Origin: Paludibacter sp.
GTDB taxonomy: Bacteria > Bacteroidota > Bacteroidia > Bacteroidales > Paludibacteraceae
Length of the DNA: 64,000 nucleotides
Direction: 5' to 3'
Assembly: GCA_028710895.1 (NCBI GenBank)
Contig: JAQTTH010000003.1
Span: forward strand, 124,001-188,000
Positions 60,571 to 64,000 of this stretch are shown piece after piece. The position numbers were made by a program, and so were the translations under genes. How positions within the stretch are numbered: position 1 is the stretch's first letter; every line of letters starts with the position of its first letter. The notes under the pieces are model-generated. The model saw nothing but the letters and a program-made list of their open reading frames with translations, ran no database searches and was not told the origin of the DNA.

Positions 60571-62652
60571 ATGATAAAAAGACCAATTTTCAGCATTATA
60601 TTATATCTGTTTGCTACTTCGGCATATGCAGCAATTCCTTCGGGCTATTATTCAAGCACGGAAGGAAAAAAAGCTGCAGCTTTGAAAACAGCTTTACATA
60701 CAATTATTTGTCAGGATACTACGCATTATCTCGATTATGGTTCGGGTAAAGGAAGTACGTGGGAAGGTTTTTATTATACCGATCGTAATCCCGTTACAAA
60801 TGCTGTTATTGATATGTACTCCGATTCGGTTCGCTATTTTCCTAATCCAAATCCCAATTTCACAGCATTTGGGCAAATTATACACATTGAGCATTCGGTG
60901 CCTAAAAGCTGGTGGGGGTGTGATATCAACCACCCCGATTGTCCGGCAAAGGACCTGAATCATCTGTATCCGGCCGATGGGATTACAAACACGTCAAAAA
61001 ACGATAATCCACTTGGAGTGGTCACAGGCGTACCAACACTGAATAATGGAGTGAGCAAAGTCGGACCGGGTGTGTATGACGGTTATGTAGGCAATGTTTT
61101 TGAACCTGCCGACCAGTATAAAGGGGATTTTGCGCGCTCGTATTTCTACATGGCAACTGCATACGAGCATTATGCTGCAAAATGGGATACCACGAAACCC
61201 GAGAACATGATGCAGAACAATACGTATCCGGTTCTGAAACCCTGGGCTGTTCAACTGCTATTGCAATGGCATAGGCAAGATCCTGTGAGTGAGAAAGAAC
61301 GCACCCGTGTTGAAGTGGTTTATGGCATTCAGCAAAATCGTAATCCATTTATCGACCATCCCGAAATGATAGAATATATCTGGGGAAACCGCACTACCAT
61401 TCCTTACCGTTTGGATGGCAGCATTGATTTCCCCTACCTGAACTTTCCCAATGACAATGATACTTTGAACATCGGGAAAGTATATTATTTGCAAACAAAG
61501 GATACTGTCATAAACCTGAAAGCCATGAATCTGACAGGTGATTTGACTGTAGCATTAAGCGGAGCAAATGCGGCAAATTTCAGCATAGATAAATCAATCA
61601 TTACAAAGGCTGATGCAGAGGTTGGTACTGCAATTGCGGTGCATTTTAATGCTCAATCAATCGGAAATCAAACTGCTAAAATTAGTATTACCGGAGGAGG
61701 AATTACACCTGTTACGGTTAATCTGAAAGCACTTTCTTCTGATGATTTCACAGCCTTACCTGCAAAAAATACCACAAATACTAGTTTTCAGGCCAACTGG
61801 ACAGCTTCTGCAGGTGCCACAGGTTATACTTTGAATGTTTATATGCTTCAGAACAGCGGAACTACAAGTCCGAAAACGCTACTGGAAGAAGATTTTATTT
61901 TATTGATGCCGAATACATGGACAAAAGAGGGTTACACAGATAATACCTTGTACAGTAATGTACGTCTTGCCTCCGGCAGTACTTATGGAAAAATAACCTT
62001 GCCGCTGTTGGATTTTTCTACCCCAAATTCCACATTGACCGTCAGGGCTAAGCAATATTCCAACGATGCAGGTGCAAAACTCACAGCTACGCTTGATAAC
62101 AATTCATTGGCTGTATGGACAACAGCAGTCAGTAATCAGGACTTTACAGTGACAATTCCACAAGGCAGCAACACAAGTTCAATTGCGCTATCGGCTGTTG
62201 CCGGCAAGCGCGTGTATGTTGATTATGTAAAAGTTGTGGCTCAGATTCCTGTATATGTTCCTGTTTCAATATCCGGATATCCAAAATCGGTAGGAAATTT
62301 GATTTCTTACACTGTCAATAGCCTGCAAGGTGCAAATAACTATTATTACACAGTGACTCCGGAAGGTAATGGAGCTTCTACTTCCAATCAGATACTTGTG
62401 CAGACCAACCTGGGCACTTCAGTAGATAAAAAAACAATTGATGGGATTTCCTGGGTTGAAGTTCCAACAGGAATTCTCCTGAAAAATATTTCACTGGAAG
62501 TGAAAATTAATCTTCTTGACATTACCGGAAAGAAAATTCGAGGTTTTCAATCAACTTCTTCCGAAGTTCTGATACCTTTACCTCAAAAAGGAATATATTT
62601 GTTGCAAATTCAACAAAACAAATCTTCTCGAACATTTAAAATCAACCATTAA
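60571..62652 (+). CDS. Secreted endonuclease I family nuclease 3 (T9SS)
   Basis: The 693-residue product has a signal peptide (MIKRPIFSIILYLFATSAYA) and the same domain order as nuclease 2. The active-site regions read IEHSVPKSWWGCDINHPDC and YPADGITNTSKNDNPLG, closer to nuclease 4 than to 1 and 2. The inserted CDINHPDC could carry a disulfide or metal pair. The tail shares ANFSIDKSIITKADAEVG, KRVYVDYVKVV and a T9SS-type end (LLDITGKKIRGFQSTSSEV). It follows terminator 60503-60548 and is followed after two bases plus a start codon by nuclease 4. Confidence 0.88.
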   Translation: MIKRPIFSIILYLFATSAYAAIPSGYYSSTEGKKAAALKTALHTIICQDTTHYLDYGSGKGSTWEGFYYTDRNPVTNAVIDMYSDSVRYFPNPNPNFTAFGQIIHIEHSVPKSWWGCDINHPDCPAKDLNHLYPADGITNTSKNDNPLGVVTGVPTLNNGVSKVGPGVYDGYVGNVFEPADQYKGDFARSYFYMATAYEHYAAKWDTTKPENMMQNNTYPVLKPWAVQLLLQWHRQDPVSEKERTRVEVVYGIQQNRNPFIDHPEMIEYIWGNRTTIPYRLDGSIDFPYLNFPNDNDTLNIGKVYYLQTKDTVINLKAMNLTGDLTVALSGANAANFSIDKSIITKADAEVGTAIAVHFNAQSIGNQTAKISITGGGITPVTVNLKALSSDDFTALPAKNTTNTSFQANWTASAGATGYTLNVYMLQNSGTTSPKTLLEEDFILLMPNTWTKEGYTDNTLYSNVRLASGSTYGKITLPLLDFSTPNSTLTVRAKQYSNDAGAKLTATLDNNSLAVWTTAVSNQDFTVTIPQGSNTSSIALSAVAGKRVYVDYVKVVAQIPVYVPVSISGYPKSVGNLISYTVNSLQGANNYYYTVTPEGNGASTSNQILVQTNLGTSVDKKTIDGISWVEVPTGILLKNISLEVKINLLDITGKKIRGFQSTSSEVLIPLPQKGIYLLQIQQNKSSRTFKINH

Positions 62653-62654
62653 TT

Positions 62655-64000
62655 ATGCAAACCAAGCAGCTTAAATCACTGGTCTTATTGATTGTTGTGC
62701 TTCTGCAAAGCACGGTTCTTCTGGCTGCTGTACCTTCAGGCTATTATTATTTTGTAAAAAACAAAAAGAAAGCTGAGTTGAAAACGGCTTTGCATACCTA
62801 TTGTGGGCCCCTGAAGGAATTCGATTACGGTGGTGGGCCGGGTTTTACGTGGGAAGGCTTTTTTAGTACGGATCGTCGTGCTGATTCTACCGTTATTGAT
62901 ATGTATTCGAATACCGTTCGGAAACAAACAAGTTTCAATGCTGTTTCAGGCATGCACATTGAGCATTCATTCCCTAAAAGTTGGTGGGGTGCTTATCCAA
63001 ACAACGCATACAAAGATTTATTTCATCTCTATCCGGCTGATGCCTCGGCGAATGAATCGAAAAATAATCTGCCACTCGGTGAAGTGACAGGTATTCCGGG
63101 TTTCGATAATGGTGTGACAAAAGTAGGTTCAAATGGCTTTGAAACTGCTTATACCGACAAGTGTTTTGAGCCGGCTGACGAATATAAAGGTGATTTTGCC
63201 CGTTCGTATTTTTATATCTCAACAATCTACGAAAACCTGGCGCCACTTATGCAATCGCCTATGACGTATACAAATAATACCTATCCGTTTTGGAAACCGT
63301 GGGCTATTGATTTGTTACTAAAATGGAACAAACAAGATCCGGTAAGTACAAAAGAGTTAACGCGTATTGAAGCTGTTTACGCACTGCAGGGAAATCGTAA
63401 TCCGTTTATCGATTATCCCGATTTGGCGGAATATATCTGGGGGAAAGATACAGCTAATGTTTTTCCTTTTCCAACGGAAACCGAACCGTTTTTGGTTGCT
63501 CCACGTCGTGGAATGAATATTGATTTCGGCGTGATACTTCAAAACGATTCCCGCACCCAAAACCTGCATATTCAGGGAGTAAATCTAACTTCAAATTTAC
63601 AGATTTCGTTAATCAGAAACAGCGCTACGTTTTTGCTTTCTACTCCAACAATAAGTGTTGCCAATGCAACAAACGGTATCGACCTGGGCATCACCTTTCA
63701 ACCAACTACTTCGGGAGTCGTTCGTGACACATTGTTTATTACTGGTGGAGGCTTATTGGAGTCATTACGTATTCCGATAAAAGCACTTGCAACAGCCGAT
63801 TTTATAACCCTTGAGCCAACTGATATTACACCGGTTGGAGGAACATTGCAATGGATTTCTGATCCGTTGGCTACTAACTACCATTTAAAAGTATATCAGG
63901 GAGATATTGGTGCTGGTGATTTGTTTATTTCAGCTTACGTGGAAGGCAGTAGTTGGAATAAAGCTATAGAATTGTTTAATGGAACCGGTAAAACGGTAGA
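62655..64000 (+). CDS. Secreted endonuclease I family nuclease 4, cut by window end
   Basis: The frame starts MQTKQLKSLVLLIVVLLQST and is open to the last base, so the stop lies outside. The nuclease domain has IEHSFPKSWWGAYPNNAYKD and YPADASANESKNNLPLGEV, most like nuclease 3. A different tail follows: an anchor-type Ig domain, then FISAYVEGSSWNKAIELFNG, the opening of a lamin-tail domain often seen in secreted nucleases. It begins two bases after the nuclease 3 stop codon, so the last two genes are surely co-transcribed. Confidence 0.85.
   Translation, partial: MQTKQLKSLVLLIVVLLQSTVLLAAVPSGYYYFVKNKKKAELKTALHTYCGPLKEFDYGGGPGFTWEGFFSTDRRADSTVIDMYSNTVRKQTSFNAVSGMHIEHSFPKSWWGAYPNNAYKDLFHLYPADASANESKNNLPLGEVTGIPGFDNGVTKVGSNGFETAYTDKCFEPADEYKGDFARSYFYISTIYENLAPLMQSPMTYTNNTYPFWKPWAIDLLLKWNKQDPVSTKELTRIEAVYALQGNRNPFIDYPDLAEYIWGKDTANVFPFPTETEPFLVAPRRGMNIDFGVILQNDSRTQNLHIQGVNLTSNLQISLIRNSATFLLSTPTISVANATNGIDLGITFQPTTSGVVRDTLFITGGGLLESLRIPIKALATADFITLEPTDITPVGGTLQWISDPLATNYHLKVYQGDIGAGDLFISAYVEGSSWNKAIELFNGTGKTV

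Overview
The window comes from a Bacteroidota genome, most likely an anaerobic member of Bacteroidales. Several things point there. Promoter -7 boxes follow the TAnnTTTG pattern. There is a lipoprotein TamA (TamL), TonB-dependent receptors with an N-terminal carboxypeptidase-like domain, C-terminal type IX secretion sorting domains, a Bacteroides-type pyruvate kinase and a GntR-type FucR next to fucI. Gene edges often carry AT-rich microrepeats such as AATTCATAATT. A Paludibacter-like genus would fit, but that is a guess from gene content.

Positions 1-14052 are mostly chromosomal housekeeping: a glycosyltransferase cut by the window edge, a ferredoxin-nitroreductase, a secreted low-complexity protein, CvpA, RNase HII, TamL, a TrmH-type RNA methylase, an outer-membrane receptor, pyruvate kinase, AroQ, a SemiSWEET and two small conserved genes. 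Positions 14053-18600 are an accessory stretch. Here small AT-rich minus-strand genes (one HEPN/AbiU2-like) sit between two copies of a 61-bp direct repeat and other inverted repeats. They are followed by a DUF6261-like gene, a degenerate 41-bp tandem array and a nested-palindrome element. Positions 18604-34531 return to core genes: a PafA-type phosphatase, CorA, zwf-pgl with a Coq4-motif protein, a DUF1080 protein, a HAD hydrolase, a BtuB-like receptor behind a cobalamin riboswitch, DjlA-like, CysS, RbfA and a LolC/E-type permease.

Positions 34597-57014 are an uninterrupted plus-strand L-fucose/6-deoxyhexose cluster: a LacI regulator, fucU, a Zn-dehydrogenase, an aldo/keto reductase, fucP, fucR, fucI and a fucK-type kinase. 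These are followed by a complete 2-oxoacid dehydrogenase complex (E2, E3, fused E1 alpha-beta), a PHP-domain protein, a RhaEW-type aldolase/short-chain dehydrogenase fusion, a second Zn-dehydrogenase, a tandem class II aldolase and a lipoate ligase. The inferred flow is fucose to fuculose to fuculose-1-phosphate, then to DHAP plus lactaldehyde. Lactaldehyde would be oxidised to lactate or reduced to propanediol, and the dehydrogenase complex would make an acyl-CoA. Candidate operators for the LacI protein and FucR can be read in the promoters. The six longer gaps from E2 onward that follow fucK's unit, apart from the 54.6-54.8 kb gap, each carry a different palindromic repeat.

Positions 57239-64000 hold four tandem paralogous secreted endonuclease I proteins. 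The first three end in T9SS-like domains and the fourth runs off the window. No rRNA, tRNA, CRISPR array, transposase or prophage was seen.
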